DNA of 64,000 bases from Marinimicrobium hydrolyticum (GCF_030848505.1 NZ_JAVDDU010000004.1:186001-250000), one strand, 5' to 3'. Positions 1-9,773 are shown, counted from the first letter of the stretch. Notes: generated from the sequence alone by a model not told the origin. Made by a program: numbers and translations.

Positions 1-573
1 CCGTGCGATGTTTGCCATGGCTGGCGCTTCAACGATGAAACCCTAAGCGTGCGCTACAAAGGCAAACACATTGGCGACGTACTGGCCATGAACATCGACG
101 AGGCCGCGGAGTTCTTTGCACCCATCAGTAAAGTGCATCACGCTCTCTGCCTTTTACAGGACGTGGGGCTGGGCTACCTCACCCTCGGCCAGCAAAGCCC
201 TACCCTGAGCGGCGGTGAAGCCCAGCGCATCAAACTGGTGGCGGAGCTGAGCAAAGCCAACATGACCCCCGAGGACAACCGGGGCCGACGCAGCCAGCAC
301 AACCTATACGTGTTGGACGAGCCCACCGTAGGCCTGCACATGGCCGACGTGGACAAATTGCTGCACGTGTTGCATCGCTTGGTGGACGCCGGCAATTCGG
401 TACTGGTGATTGAACACAACCTGGACGTTATCGCCGAAGCGGATTGGATTATCGACATGGGGCCGGAAGGCGGGCAGCACGGCGGCAAAGTCATTGCTCA
501 GGGGACGCCAACAACGTTGGTGAAACGGAAGCGGTCATATACGGGTCAGTATTTGAGCGAAGTTCTGGGGTAG
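1..573 (+). CDS. uvrA: Excinuclease ABC subunit A (UvrA family), C-terminal part
   Basis: The frame is open from the first base, so this is the 3' end of a gene that begins left of the window. UvrA is the damage-recognition ATPase of nucleotide excision repair. The fragment starts in the second half of a zinc-finger (CDVCHGWRF). It then shows the UvrA linker (KHIGDVLAM), an ABC signature ([11 protein letters not shown]), Walker B ([12 protein letters not shown]) and the H-loop region (VLVIEHN). A short polar insertion of about 15 residues follows the signature ([12 protein letters not shown]), a feature I associate with UvrA paralogues more than with the housekeeping protein. It could therefore be a second UvrA copy. 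Family assignment is secure; which paralogue it is cannot be decided from 190 residues. Confidence 0.93.
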   Translation, partial: PCDVCHGWRFNDETLSVRYKGKHIGDVLAMNIDEAAEFFAPISKVHHALCLLQDVGLGYLTLGQQSPTLSGGEAQRIKLVAELSKANMTPEDNRGRRSQHNLYVLDEPTVGLHMADVDKLLHVLHRLVDAGNSVLVIEHNLDVIAEADWIIDMGPEGGQHGGKVIAQGTPTTLVKRKRSYTGQYLSEVLG

Positions 574-712
574 GCACTAACCAGTGCCCCGGCAAGTTGC
601 ATTTCCTGAGCACTCGGGCCGAGTAAAGCTGGTCGCCTGTAGGGTTTGTGCCGTGCGTTGCGCTACTCCTAGAAATCGCCATAGGGGGAATTCATTCTAA
701 CTTGATGAAAGT

Positions 713-1879
713 TCAGTCCCCAAGTAATTGCAGCAGTGTCGGCCGCATCGCTTCCGCCCAAATTTCATAACCCCGCTCATTGGGGTGCAACAGGTCTGGC
801 ATAACCTCTTTGCTCAAAGAGCCATCGGGCTCCAGAAACACCTCGTTGATATTGAGGTAGGTCACGCGCTCATCCTGCCCGATGGCTTCCAGGTAGGCGT
901 TGGTGTCACGGTTGAGCTGGCGAAGGTGATCGTTGGCAGTTTCGCCGCGCGGAAAAATGCCCAATAACAGGATCTTGGTTTCCGGTAGCCGCACTTTGAG
1001 GTCTTCCACAATCTTACTTACGCCTTGGGCTGTCAGTTCCGAAGGCTCCTGACGGTGACCGGCATTGTTGGTGCCGATCATTACAACCGCGACTTGTGGA
1101 GTCACACCATCCAACTCGCCGTGCTCAAAACGCCACAACACATTTTCCGTGCGATCGCCGGAGAAGCCGAGGTTCAGTGTGCGGTAATCCGAAAAATATT
1201 TTTGCCACACGTTCTTCCCGGCATCTTCCCAACCGTGGGTGATGGAGTCGCCCACCAATACCAGATCGAAGTTGCCTTCGGCCGCTTGTTGCAGTTTTTC
1301 CTGGTGACGGGGCATCCACCAATCCAGCGCCCAATTGGCAATCAGCGGTGCCGGGGTAACGGGAAGTTGTTCCGGTGGTAGGCAGTCAAAGGTGTTTTCA
1401 CCGTTTTGCGTAAAACGGATATTGGTCATGCTCACTCGCCCGGTGCCGCCACCTTCGGCAATAAAAGGGATACTTATGCGATTGAGCTGATCACCGGGGT
1501 GCGCAAAGCAGGAAAGCGGTACCTGTACCTCTTGCCACGATTGACCCTCCAGTTTCCGGGCCGGTTCGCTCACGTCCACCAGACGCTCGCAGTTCTCGCC
1601 GCAGCTCATCCGGAGTTTCAGATCACCGCGCTGCAAGTCTTCCACCCTGATATCCAGAGCCAGTGCGCCACCGGTCGCAAGCAGTTCGGAGAGATCGATG
1701 GCGTCCGTTTCGTCACCGACCCGAATACTGGAGGACCAGGTGTTGTTCCAGTGAAAGGCCAGCGGAGCTTCCTGCACAACCGGCTCAGAAGCCTGGGCCG
1801 GTTGTTCGGGGTTCTGGCAGGCGGTAACGAGGCTCACCAACACGGACAGGAGCAAAACTGTCAGGAACTTGGATGTCAT
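713..1879 (-). CDS. SGNH/GDSL-hydrolase lipoprotein with N-terminal ExoP-type domain
   Basis: Predicted 388-aa exported esterase or acetylhydrolase. I take the ATG at 1879 rather than the upstream one at 1918 because it directly precedes a lipoprotein signal (MTSKFLTVLLLSVLVSLVTAC, lipobox LVTAC). Residues about 35-160 resemble the C-terminal galactose-binding-like domain of ExoP-type family 3 glucosidases (pattern GALALDIRV, MSCGENC, VPLSCF, MTNIRF). The C-terminal half is a clear SGNH fold with block I GDSITHGW, block III GTNN and block V DLLHPNERG, closest in style to PAF-acetylhydrolase-IB-like GDSL proteins. The domain pairing suggests action on acylated polysaccharide in the periplasm or at the cell surface. 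The substrate is inference; the SGNH call is firm, the N-domain call moderately so. Confidence 0.85.
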   Translation of the reverse strand: MTSKFLTVLLLSVLVSLVTACQNPEQPAQASEPVVQEAPLAFHWNNTWSSSIRVGDETDAIDLSELLATGGALALDIRVEDLQRGDLKLRMSCGENCERLVDVSEPARKLEGQSWQEVQVPLSCFAHPGDQLNRISIPFIAEGGGTGRVSMTNIRFTQNGENTFDCLPPEQLPVTPAPLIANWALDWWMPRHQEKLQQAAEGNFDLVLVGDSITHGWEDAGKNVWQKYFSDYRTLNLGFSGDRTENVLWRFEHGELDGVTPQVAVVMIGTNNAGHRQEPSELTAQGVSKIVEDLKVRLPETKILLLGIFPRGETANDHLRQLNRDTNAYLEAIGQDERVTYLNINEVFLEPDGSLSKEVMPDLLHPNERGYEIWAEAMRPTLLQLLGD

Positions 1880-1959
1880 AATGCCATTTCTCTTAAGGGT
1901 GAAAAGTCTTTTGCACAAGCCGCCGACTCAGCACGCGCCATGTCTGGATTAGCTGTAGC

Positions 1960-2493
1960 TCAGTTTCTACCCCACATCCTCGGCAGCACATCCACCTGGC
2001 CAGCACGCTTGCGGTGCCACACAACCATAGCCATATGGCCGAGCACCATTGCCATCAAGGTCCAGCCCAGAGAGCTGTGCAACAGGTTGCCCGGGTACAC
2101 CAACCACTCGATCCGGCCCTCAAAGCCGCTGAACAGCGGGATGCCAAAGACGTCGAAAGGCCGACCAGCGCCGTAGTGACGCAAGAGCCCAAGGGCGGGG
2201 ATTAATACCAACATCCCATAAAGTGCAATGTGCCCCAGCTTGGCCGCCGTACTCACCGCTGCTGGGCGCCGCGTCCGGTTGAACAGCGCCCAGACAATTC
2301 GAATCGCTACCAGGAGCAACAGTATCGCCCCTAAGGGCCGGTGGGTGCTCCACATAAAGTTATCAATGGCCGAATCCTCCATCAGCACGCGAAAGCCCAC
2401 GGTGAAGAACTGCCAAAACAGGATTAGGGCCATGCCCCAGTGAAGGATGCGGCTCACCTGGCCGTAGCGTTGGGGGTTGTCTAGCATGATCAT
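1960..2493 (-). CDS. Cytochrome b561 family protein
   Basis: A 177-aa inner-membrane dihaem b-type cytochrome of the bacterial b561/CybB family, which moves electrons between quinol and periplasmic partners. Four hydrophobic segments are visible. The first carries the typical RILHWGMAL motif, with a histidine as a likely haem ligand, and other conserved histidines fall in later helices (LGHIALYGML, LLHSSLGW, MVLGHMAMVVWHRK). The start at 2493 is supported by an AAAGG sequence about 6 bases upstream. It is convergent with nothing and stands alone; a second b561 gene lies at 42.5 kb beside a YceI gene. Confidence 0.88.
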   Translation of the reverse strand: MIMLDNPQRYGQVSRILHWGMALILFWQFFTVGFRVLMEDSAIDNFMWSTHRPLGAILLLLVAIRIVWALFNRTRRPAAVSTAAKLGHIALYGMLVLIPALGLLRHYGAGRPFDVFGIPLFSGFEGRIEWLVYPGNLLHSSLGWTLMAMVLGHMAMVVWHRKRAGQVDVLPRMWGRN

Positions 2494-2699
2494 TTATACC
2501 TTTACCATTAGAGTACAAGTGTTCGGAGCACGGTTCACGAGCCCTGAGCGACCGATTCTACTTCGTTGAGGAGGGGCCATCCATACTTTCAAACATGGCG
2601 AGGTCGGTGGCGGGTGGCGCCAAGGGCATTCAATCGGTAGGATCCGCCTTACCCGTCCGTTCCTTCGCACAACTAATCCTGATCCGTTGAGAGCACATC

Positions 2700-3419
2700 A
2701 TGTCCCGTTTATTTGAAGAAATCGATACTCAGCAAACCGCTATTGGCGAAATCTCCCTGCGCCGACGACGGATACCCGCTCTGGGACCGGATTATATTTA
2801 CGAAGTTAAACTCGGCGAGGAATACTTGATGTCCAGCATGTTTGTGGACGCGGAGGTGGCTTTATCCGAGCTGGGGCTTGAGGCACTGGAGGGCGACAAT
2901 CTTACCGTGGTAGTGGGAGGATTGGGACTCGGTTACACGGCAGACGCCGCCCTTAAGGACCAGCGGGTCAGCGAGATGTTGGTGGTGGAGGCACTGGAGC
3001 CTGTTATTGGCTGGCATCAGCAGGGCAAGGTGCCCTTGGGAGAAGTACTGTCTCAGGATCCCCGCTGCCGGTATGTTCATGCGAATTTTTTCGAAGCCGC
3101 CCTGTCCAGCTTTGACCCGGAGGCTCCCGGGCGCCAATTCGACGGTATTTTTCTGGACATTGACCACTCGCCCCAGGCGCACTTGCACAGTGAAAACGCC
3201 GGCTTTTATACGGTCGCCAACTTGTCCCGCATGCGCCAACAGCTTCGGCCTGGAGGGGTTTTTGCCATGTGGTCCAACGAGCCAGCGGATGAAGCCTTTA
3301 TGGATATTTTGAGACAGGTGTTCGGGAATGTGCGCAGCGAAGTGGTGGAATTTTTTAATCCATTCCAGAACCGCAATGCCAGCAATACGATTTATTTAGC
3401 CGCTAATGGCAACGATTGA
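2700..3419 (+). CDS. Spermidine synthase-like methyltransferase-fold protein
   Basis: A 239-aa Rossmann-fold protein related to spermidine synthases (SpeE-like). The glycine-rich cofactor loop is seen as VVVGGLGLGYTADA, followed by an acidic residue ending the next strand (LVVEALEPV). The segment FDGIFLDIDHSP matches the catalytic Asp region, and LRPGGVFAMWS is the usual post-core strand. It is shorter than genuine SpeE (about 285 aa), lacks the N-terminal beta domain and has no speD neighbour. A polyamine-synthase activity is therefore not proven. The start is the only good ATG, after GAGAGCACATC. Confidence 0.82.
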   Translation: MSRLFEEIDTQQTAIGEISLRRRRIPALGPDYIYEVKLGEEYLMSSMFVDAEVALSELGLEALEGDNLTVVVGGLGLGYTADAALKDQRVSEMLVVEALEPVIGWHQQGKVPLGEVLSQDPRCRYVHANFFEAALSSFDPEAPGRQFDGIFLDIDHSPQAHLHSENAGFYTVANLSRMRQQLRPGGVFAMWSNEPADEAFMDILRQVFGNVRSEVVEFFNPFQNRNASNTIYLAANGND

Positions 3420-3486
3420 TTATCGACCGCGGCAATTTTCCTCATGTCTCGAATTCAAATGAACGATAGGGGCAGAATGACAAAAC

Positions 3487-3590
3487 TGGATCCCCGCCTG
3501 CGCGGGGATGACGAGGGCAGAGTTGATTACGCAATCTCCGCAGAGGCGAACCCAACCTCCATTCGTCATTCCCGCGCACGCGGGAATCCA
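3487..3590. repeat. Inverted pair of REP-like palindromes
   Basis: Two imperfect palindromes face each other in this intergenic stretch. The first (3487-3512) has core ATCCCCGCctgCGCGGGGAT followed by GACGA. The second (about 3565-3590) is its reverse orientation, with core ATTCCCGCGcaCGCGGGAAT. Such GGATTCCCGC/GCGGGAATGACG units are common extragenic palindromes in many bacteria. The same pair occurs at 48907-49025. Confidence 0.85.
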
Positions 3591-3622
3591 AAGGGCGTAA
3601 CTGCCGTCGCACCAATACTTAC

Positions 3623-4003
3623 TCACCAATCCAAAAACACATCCTTGGGGTCGAAGCGGTAATCTACAGCGGTTTCCTGTTTGTGCTTGCGCAATTCGTT
3701 CATGCTGCGCTGCACCGCCATAGACCAGAGCGGATACTGATCATCGGCAACTTTATAACCGGCGTCTTTTAGCTGCGCAACAATAGCGCGTTTGGCGGCG
3801 ACGGCTTGGTCGAAGACCAGGAAGGGACCTTGTTGGGTGGTTTTGTCGGGCGGGCTTTGATGCTCACGGCCGCCGAAGGCGAGCAGAGTAGCGCTGCCGT
3901 CGGAATCCACGCGGATGTGGATCTCCACCCGCTGGCCCTCGGGTTTCGTGAGAACCAGGGGGGCTGGATCGGCCGGGATGGTTTTGTCGTAACGTAAGCG
4001 CAT
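3623..4003 (-). CDS. Uncharacterised 126-aa protein
   Basis: I do not recognise this family. The product is soluble with no signal peptide. The N-terminal half (RVEIHIRVDSDGSATLLAFGG) looks like beta strands. The C-terminal half is charged and helical, ending in YRFDPKDVFLDW. The start at 4003 has AAGG close upstream. It runs in the same direction as argH and lies downstream of it, after an apparent terminator hairpin, so it probably has its own promoter. Codon composition is like its neighbours, which supports a real gene. Confidence 0.6.
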   Translation of the reverse strand: MRLRYDKTIPADPAPLVLTKPEGQRVEIHIRVDSDGSATLLAFGGREHQSPPDKTTQQGPFLVFDQAVAAKRAIVAQLKDAGYKVADDQYPLWSMAVQRSMNELRKHKQETAVDYRFDPKDVFLDW

Positions 4004-4081
4004 GCCTTAAGCCTAGCAAAATTCCGCTGTGCCGAAACCTGCTCCAGAGCCGAAAGGCATTGAACTAAACAAATCCATCAA

Positions 4082-4096
4082 CCCGGCGTAGCCGGG
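4082..4096 (-). terminator. Hairpin just downstream of argH
   Basis: Directly after the argH stop codon the minus strand reads CCCGGC-TAC-GCCGGG, a perfect 6-bp stem with a 3-base loop, followed by T-rich but interrupted sequence (TTGATGGATTTGTTTAG). It may terminate argH transcription; the lack of a continuous T-run keeps the confidence low. Confidence 0.4.
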
Positions 4097-5491
4097 CTAG
4101 TTCTTCAGTTCCGCACGCGCCCGCTGCACCGCTGCCCGCACTTGATCCGGAGCCGTACCACCGATGTGGTTGCGCGCCGCGACCGAGCCTTCCAGCGTGA
4201 GCACGTCGAAAACATCCTGCTCAATGGTGTTGGAAAACTGTTGCAGCTCTTCCAACGTCATCTCCGACAAGTCTTTGCCGGTTTTAATGCCATAGGCCAC
4301 GGATTTGCCCACCACTTCATGAGCGTCGCGGAAAGGCGTACCTTTGCGCACCAGGTAATCGGCCAGGTCGGTGGCGGTGGAGAAGCCGCGCCGGGCGGAT
4401 TCGTACATGTTTTCTTTGCGCGCCTGAATGGCCGGAATCATATCGGCAAAGGCGCGCAGGCAATCCATCACGGTATCCACGGTATCGAACAGCGGCTCTT
4501 TGTCTTCCTGGTTGTCCTTGTTGTAGGCCAGGGGCTGGGATTTCATCAGCGTCAGCAGGCTCACCAGGTGACCGTTGACGCGGCCGGTTTTGCCACGCAC
4601 CAGTTCGGGCACGTCCGGGTTTTTCTTTTGCGGCATGATGGATGAGCCGGTGCAGAAACGATCTGGCAAATCGATAAAGCCAAACTGGGCTGAGGTCCAC
4701 AGAATCAGCTCTTCGCTGGCGCGGGACAGATGCGTCATCAAAATGCTGGCGAAGGCGGTGAATTCAATGGCGAAATCCCGATCGCTCACCGAGTCCAGGG
4801 AGTTTTCCGTGGGTTTGTCGAAGCCCAGCAGCTCGGCGGTCATGGCCCGGTCGATGGGGTAGGTGGTGCCCGCCAAGGCGGCGGCGCCCAAGGGCGACTG
4901 GTTCATGCGCGTCCGACAATCCTGCAGACGGCTGGCGTCGCGCTTGAGCATTTCAAACCAGGCCAGCAAATGGTGTCCGAACGTCACCGGCTGGGCGCTC
5001 TGCAAATGGGTAAAGCCGGGCATGATGGTGTCCGCTTCCCGCTCCGCCAAGTCCAGTAGTCCGGTTTGCAGGCGGGCGAGCTCCTTGGCGATCAGGTCAA
5101 TCTGATCACGCAGGTACAAGCGAATATCCGTAGCCACCTGATCGTTCCGGGAGCGGCCCGTGTGCAGTTTTTTGCCGGCGATGCCAATGCGTTCCGTGAG
5201 CGCGGCTTCGATGTTCATGTGCACATCTTCCAGGCTCACCGACCACTGAAAATTGCCCGCTTCGATGTCCGCGCGCACCGCTTCTAAACCGTCGGTAATG
5301 GCGGTGAGCTCCTGATCGCTGAGCACCCCCACCTTGGCGAGCATGGTGGCATGGGCGATGGAGCCGTTGATGTCCTGGTTGTAAAATCGGTAATCAAAGC
5401 CGACCGACGCGGTGAAACGTTCAACAAAGGCATCGGTAGGCTCGGTAAAGCGCCCGCCCCAGGATTGGTTTTTTTGCTCACTATCGCTCAT
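4097..5491 (-). CDS. argH: Argininosuccinate lyase
   Basis: Catalyses the last step of arginine synthesis, splitting argininosuccinate into arginine and fumarate in the cytoplasm. At 464 aa it matches the usual ArgH length. Visible signatures are the N-terminal [11 protein letters not shown], the [13 protein letters not shown] motif, [16 protein letters not shown], and the fumarase/lyase signature [12 protein letters not shown] holding the catalytic serine loop. I place the start at 5491 ([15 protein letters not shown]) instead of the upstream ATG at 5617, because the extra 42 residues are not ArgH-like and run into the divergent algZ promoter region. Divergent argH | algZ is the arrangement known from Pseudomonas. 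Confidence 0.97.
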   Translation of the reverse strand: MSDSEQKNQSWGGRFTEPTDAFVERFTASVGFDYRFYNQDINGSIAHATMLAKVGVLSDQELTAITDGLEAVRADIEAGNFQWSVSLEDVHMNIEAALTERIGIAGKKLHTGRSRNDQVATDIRLYLRDQIDLIAKELARLQTGLLDLAEREADTIMPGFTHLQSAQPVTFGHHLLAWFEMLKRDASRLQDCRTRMNQSPLGAAALAGTTYPIDRAMTAELLGFDKPTENSLDSVSDRDFAIEFTAFASILMTHLSRASEELILWTSAQFGFIDLPDRFCTGSSIMPQKKNPDVPELVRGKTGRVNGHLVSLLTLMKSQPLAYNKDNQEDKEPLFDTVDTVMDCLRAFADMIPAIQARKENMYESARRGFSTATDLADYLVRKGTPFRDAHEVVGKSVAYGIKTGKDLSEMTLEELQQFSNTIEQDVFDVLTLEGSVAARNHIGGTAPDQVRAAVQRARAELKN

Positions 5492-5632
5492 GAATACACC
5501 CACAGGTTGACTTGGTTGGCATTTTCCGTGCCCGGTAACTCCCCACAGCGCCGATTTAGCGTAGGATAATAGGACAAGACCGAATAAAAGTGGGCCATTA
5601 TAGCCCAGATCACCCATAAACAGGGGGCTGTT

Positions 5633-6712
5633 TTGAGCGACACCCGGCCGGTCCCAGCGCCAGAAATGGGCACAATGGACTCCCGTACCGACAGCGACTT
5701 CTTACCCGATTTATGCGCGCCCCAAGCTGTGCTGTTGCTGGTTTTGGTCGCGCAGCTGCTGGCATTGCTGCTGGCCGTGACGCGCACCGGGCTGCCGCAG
5801 TTAAATTGGGAGCTGCTGGCGTTGGTGTCCTTTCAGGTGCAGTGGGTTGTGCTGGTGAGCGCCGTGATCCTGTGCCGCCTGCGCCCGCGCCTGGGCCGCT
5901 GGCCACCCGTACGCGCCGGCGCCGTAAGCTACGGTGTGGTGTTGCTGGTTACGTTGGTGTTCTCCGTGCTGGGGCAGCTGCTGATGCGTGGCTTTTTCAA
6001 TCTGCCCCTGGGGGTGGATGGCTGGGAGCTGGCGAGCAACCTGCTCACAGCCGCCATCCTGGCTGGAATCGGCCTGCGCTATTTGTATTTACAGCAGCAG
6101 TTGCGCAATCAACAACAAGCGGAGCTGAACGCGCGCATTCAAGCTCTGCAGTCCCGCATTCGCCCGCACTTTCTGTTTAACAGCATGAACAGTATCGCCA
6201 GTCTGATCGCCATAGATCCTCAAGCGGCGGAGCGGGCGGTGGAAGACTTGTGCATCTTGTTTCGGGCCAGCCTGGCCGAGCCCACACTGATACCCCTGAA
6301 CCGTGAATTGGAGCTGTGTCGGGGCTATATTGCTATTGAGCAACTGCGATTGGGTGCGCGCCTGGAGCTGGACTGGCAAATTGAACCCCTGCCGGACTCG
6401 GTCACAGTGCCGGCACTGCTGCTCCAACCGCTGCTGGAGAATGCGGTTTTCCATGGCGTGGAGCCTTTGCCTGAGGGTGGGTGCATCGCGGTGCATGTGG
6501 CCCGTTCCGGGTCCATGCTGGCAATCCATATCAGCAATCCGCTACCCAGCCGGCCGACGCTGCCGTCGTCACGGGCAGCCAGGCACGGCAACCGCATGGC
6601 ACTGGACAATATTCGCCACCGCCTGAGTGCCCATTACGGGCCTTCGGCCAGTCTGGTGGAGAGCGTCGATGACGCCCGATTCAGTTTGGTTATAACCTAT
6701 CCTGTGGAGTAA
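5633..6712 (+). CDS. algZ: AlgZ/FimS-type sensor histidine kinase (LytS family)
   Basis: A 359-aa membrane sensor that in Pseudomonas works with AlgR to control alginate, type IV pili and virulence. Four to five hydrophobic segments span residues about 30-150. They are followed by a His_kinase domain with the unorthodox motif [18 protein letters not shown] (phospho-acceptor-region His) and an N-box [17 protein letters not shown]. The D/F and G boxes typical of classical kinases are degenerate, as expected for this family. The start is probably TTG at 5633, 6 bases after AGGGGG; ATG codons at residues 12 and 15 are alternatives. It lies 3 bases upstream of algR, so the two are co-transcribed. 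Confidence 0.92.
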   Translation: MSDTRPVPAPEMGTMDSRTDSDFLPDLCAPQAVLLLVLVAQLLALLLAVTRTGLPQLNWELLALVSFQVQWVVLVSAVILCRLRPRLGRWPPVRAGAVSYGVVLLVTLVFSVLGQLLMRGFFNLPLGVDGWELASNLLTAAILAGIGLRYLYLQQQLRNQQQAELNARIQALQSRIRPHFLFNSMNSIASLIAIDPQAAERAVEDLCILFRASLAEPTLIPLNRELELCRGYIAIEQLRLGARLELDWQIEPLPDSVTVPALLLQPLLENAVFHGVEPLPEGGCIAVHVARSGSMLAIHISNPLPSRPTLPSSRAARHGNRMALDNIRHRLSAHYGPSASLVESVDDARFSLVITYPVE

Positions 6713-6715
6713 ACC

Positions 6716-7444
6716 ATGGACGTCGTGATCGTTGATGATGAACCTCTGGCGCGCCAGCGCTTGGCGCGCATGGTGGAAAACCTTAAGGGATACCAAGTAG
6801 TCGCCCAAGCGGACTGCGCCCAGGCCGCGCTGGAGGCTATTGCCTCCCAGGACCCGGACGTAGTGCTGCTGGATGTGCGCATGCCCGGCGGCGATGGCAT
6901 AGAAGCGGCCCGGCAAATCGGTGCCATGGACGACCCGCCCGCGGTCATCTTCTGCACCGCCTTCGATGAATACGCATTGGATGCTTTTGGCACCGAAGCC
7001 GTGGGCTATTTGCTCAAGCCCGTGCGCAGTGAACAGCTTGAGGAAGTGTTGGAGCGGGCCAAGCGGCCCAATAGACTCCAGCGCGCCTCGGTCCAAAAGA
7101 CGGACCAACCCGCCCGCAGCCATATCAGCGCCAAAACCCATCGAGGTATGGAGCTGATTCCACTGGACGACATTCGCGCTTTCGTCGCCGATCAAAAATA
7201 CGTGACTGTGCACCACCTCAACGGCGAGCACCTGCTGGACGAAACCCTGAAAGACTTAGAGGAGGAGTTCGGCGATCGCCTGCTGCGTATCCATCGTAGT
7301 GTTTTGGTTTCCGTGCCCCACATCCAGGCCATGGAACGCAATAGCCAGGGCCAGTACTATGTTCGTCTCGCCGATAGCGAATTGCACCCTCAGGTTAGCC
7401 GTCGCCATGCCAGCGCCCTGAAGGCGGTGTTACAACGACTTTAA
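6716..7444 (+). CDS. algR: AlgR-type LytTR response regulator
   Basis: A 242-aa DNA-binding response regulator. The receiver domain (residues 1-120) has the acidic pocket IVDDEPLA, the phospho-acceptor in VVLLDVRMPG, and a lysine in VGYLLKPVRS. The LytTR domain (about 135-240) includes SHISAKTHRGMELIPLDDI, DQKYVTVHH and LRIHRSVLV. Overall similarity to Pseudomonas AlgR extends through both domains. The gene follows algZ with a 3-base gap. In Pseudomonas hemC-hemD follow algR; here hemC is 16.9 kb further on. Confidence 0.95.
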   Translation: MDVVIVDDEPLARQRLARMVENLKGYQVVAQADCAQAALEAIASQDPDVVLLDVRMPGGDGIEAARQIGAMDDPPAVIFCTAFDEYALDAFGTEAVGYLLKPVRSEQLEEVLERAKRPNRLQRASVQKTDQPARSHISAKTHRGMELIPLDDIRAFVADQKYVTVHHLNGEHLLDETLKDLEEEFGDRLLRIHRSVLVSVPHIQAMERNSQGQYYVRLADSELHPQVSRRHASALKAVLQRL

Positions 7445-7515
7445 TTAATGCCGACCATTATCCAGAACTCCGCCTGAGCGTTGATGGAGCGCACCATAAC
7501 AGCGCTCGACTCCCT

Positions 7516-8937
7516 CTACTTGGTTCGTCCGGGCTTTCGCGTCACCGTCAACCAATCGAGCACCACACCCGATAAGGCATTCAAGCGCGCCACCCGGTAA
7601 ACAATCTCCAACATACGCGGGTGCCGGCGTACGCGCGGCTCCACCGCCCTGGGAATGAACCACAGCGTTACGGCCATTCGCAATACCGCCGAGGTGATAA
7701 ACACAACGAAGAGCGGGCTGCCCATCAGCTCGACAATGTCCAACCGTTGCAACAGCTCCGGCGCGGCTGAAGCGATAAAACCACCGGCTAAAGCGCCAAC
7801 GAAAACAGCACCCGCGCTCAGGCACGATTGCACCGCTGCGTACACGGCAAAGTCCGTCTTGTGGGGGCGTATGTCGTACAGATAGTTGGCCGTACTCAGG
7901 GAGAAACCACTCCAGGCAATGCCCGAGACAACTTGCACCCCAAGCAGGTAGTAAAAGTTTGGCGACACCAACCACAACAGCGGTAGCATCGGAATCATGC
8001 CGCTGGTAATCAGCATCACCAAACGGTTGCCAAAACGGTCGCTGAACACGCCCCAAAACCGCAAACACAAAAACTGCGTGGCGATGGACGCAATGCTGTT
8101 GATGCTGTATTCCAGATAAGTGAATTGCAGATCCCGCAACATATACACGGCGAAGAAGGGCGCTGAGATCGCCACCATGCCCAACATACCCGCCACAAAA
8201 ATGCTGTAGTGCCGGAAGGTTCGATCGTGGAGCGAGTCACGAACTTGATGAAGACTGCGGCTGACATTTCCGGGCTGTTCTCTCGAGGGTTCCGGATCAG
8301 GGTCGTGCATGCGCCAGAGGTAATAGCCCGACAGGGTACGACCGCCGCCGGCGATGAAAAACAAAATGGCAAAACCCAGCCACGAGGCCTCCAGCCCGGC
8401 CGTGCCCGTCAGCAAGGCTCCACCGCCCAGGAACATCAATAGCGTCGCCACCATGGTCAGGCGCGTACGCGCCGCAAAGAACGCACCTCGCCTACGCTGA
8501 GGCACAATGCTGCCCATCCAGGCCCGCCAATGCGGCTGAATGACGTTGTGCAAACTGAAATAAAAAACCGCCAGCCCGATCAACCAATAGATCGCCTGTT
8601 CAGGCCGAACAATCGCCAAGGCGCCCATGCCCACAATCACCAACGCTTGCAAAAGGGCAGCGGCCACAATCAGATAACGGCGGCTAACGTAGCTGCACAC
8701 CCACACGGACACCAGCTGGCACAGCCCGCCGAACAATTGCGGAACAGCCGTCAGCACACCCATCTGGGCCGCCGTGGCATTCAGGTACACAGCAAAGGCG
8801 TTGAAGAAGTTGTCGCTGGTGGCTGTGGTGGTGGCCGAAGCCGCCGCTTCTTTTTGCGACAGACGCAAAGTGCGGCGCAGCCAAAACTTACGTCGGCGCC
8901 CAGGCGGCTCGTTGTGTGGCTTGGTCGTTGACGTCAT
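7516..8937 (-). CDS. MFS transporter
   Basis: A 473-aa major facilitator superfamily permease with about 11-12 hydrophobic segments. A cytoplasmic linker between the two halves (about residues 215-245, HDPDPEPSREQPG) is visible. The N-terminal 30 residues are basic and cytoplasmic, and the first helix region (TSDNFFNAFAVYLNATAAQMG) resembles MFS proteins annotated as uncharacterised. The substrate cannot be inferred and no regulator or biosynthetic partner is adjacent. It points toward algR, with 71 bases between the two stop codons and no clear terminator. Confidence 0.85.
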   Translation of the reverse strand: MTSTTKPHNEPPGRRRKFWLRRTLRLSQKEAAASATTTATSDNFFNAFAVYLNATAAQMGVLTAVPQLFGGLCQLVSVWVCSYVSRRYLIVAAALLQALVIVGMGALAIVRPEQAIYWLIGLAVFYFSLHNVIQPHWRAWMGSIVPQRRRGAFFAARTRLTMVATLLMFLGGGALLTGTAGLEASWLGFAILFFIAGGGRTLSGYYLWRMHDPDPEPSREQPGNVSRSLHQVRDSLHDRTFRHYSIFVAGMLGMVAISAPFFAVYMLRDLQFTYLEYSINSIASIATQFLCLRFWGVFSDRFGNRLVMLITSGMIPMLPLLWLVSPNFYYLLGVQVVSGIAWSGFSLSTANYLYDIRPHKTDFAVYAAVQSCLSAGAVFVGALAGGFIASAAPELLQRLDIVELMGSPLFVVFITSAVLRMAVTLWFIPRAVEPRVRRHPRMLEIVYRVARLNALSGVVLDWLTVTRKPGRTK

Positions 8938-9062
8938 CTACAGCGAACCACTGGCTCGTGGGTGGGAAGCACCGATCGGTCGGATGGAGGAGGCTAGTAT
9001 AACGTTAATGGCGGGGCAATTTTAAACTGGTGTTCCCATGGCTCCTTATACGCTTTGGTCCA

Positions 9063-9773
9063 TCAAGCGGTCTGCTTGGCAAAAGTTACAAGCAGGCTGC
9101 TGGCATCTGGCGTTGTAATGACATTTTCAATAAGCGTTTGAGGATCGTGACCGATCTCGCGCAGCGCTTCCCGTTGGCGTTCGAGATAGGCGCGCATCAC
9201 TGGCGTAGTAAATTCCGGGTGAAATTGCACGCTCCATTGGCGCGGGCCATAGCGCAACGCTTGGTGTGGGTCGTGAGCGTTGTAGGCCAACACCACGACA
9301 TCTGACGGCACTTCAAGTACGGATTGAGCATGGGTTAGTTGAGCGGGAAAGCGCTGGGGCAGGGTGCCAAGCAGTGCATCACTTTGGCCGGCATCGGTGA
9401 GCGTCACTTGGTGAGTACCGGATTCTCGCCCGGCGGGATGAAAATCACTGACACCACCAAATGCCGCCGCCATTAGCTGGTGGCCATAACAAACGCCCAG
9501 CATGGGCACGTTGTTCGCGCGCGCATCACGGAGCCAAGGCTTGAGCGCCTCGCTCCAAGGTTCGCGCTCACTGACCATGCTGTGCGAACCGGTGATATAG
9601 AGGCCATCGATGTCAGCCTGATCGGGCAGGGGCGAGCCCTGTCGAGGGTCAAACACTGTTGCCGTAAAGCCGGCTTGACCCAGTACCTGCTGAAACAGTG
9701 ATTCGAAGTCGCCGTGCCCACGCACAACTTCAGGAAACGCGTCGCCGGTTTTGATGATCAACAGCCGTGGCAT
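9063..9773 (-). CDS. Class I glutamine amidotransferase (GMP synthase-like, stand-alone)
   Basis: A 236-aa cytoplasmic GATase. The catalytic triad is visible: nucleophile cysteine in MLGVCYGHQL, histidine and glutamate in VQFHPEF. The oxyanion region ITGSHSMVS fits the family. It is like the free-standing GuaA-domain proteins (for example gamma-glutamyl hydrolase or YbbW/PuuD-like groups) and has no fused synthetase domain. The natural amino acceptor is unknown. GGAGAG lies about 6 bases before the ATG at 9773. Confidence 0.85.
   Translation of the reverse strand: MPRLLIIKTGDAFPEVVRGHGDFESLFQQVLGQAGFTATVFDPRQGSPLPDQADIDGLYITGSHSMVSEREPWSEALKPWLRDARANNVPMLGVCYGHQLMAAAFGGVSDFHPAGRESGTHQVTLTDAGQSDALLGTLPQRFPAQLTHAQSVLEVPSDVVVLAYNAHDPHQALRYGPRQWSVQFHPEFTTPVMRAYLERQREALREIGHDPQTLIENVITTPDASSLLVTFAKQTA

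Noticed and set aside
1406-2176. 256-codon plus-strand frame
   Set aside because: It runs antisense to the SGNH lipoprotein and b561 genes; both of those have clear motifs and this frame does not.
2700-3419. True spermidine synthase speE
   Set aside because: Shorter than SpeE, lacking its N-terminal domain, and no speD nearby.
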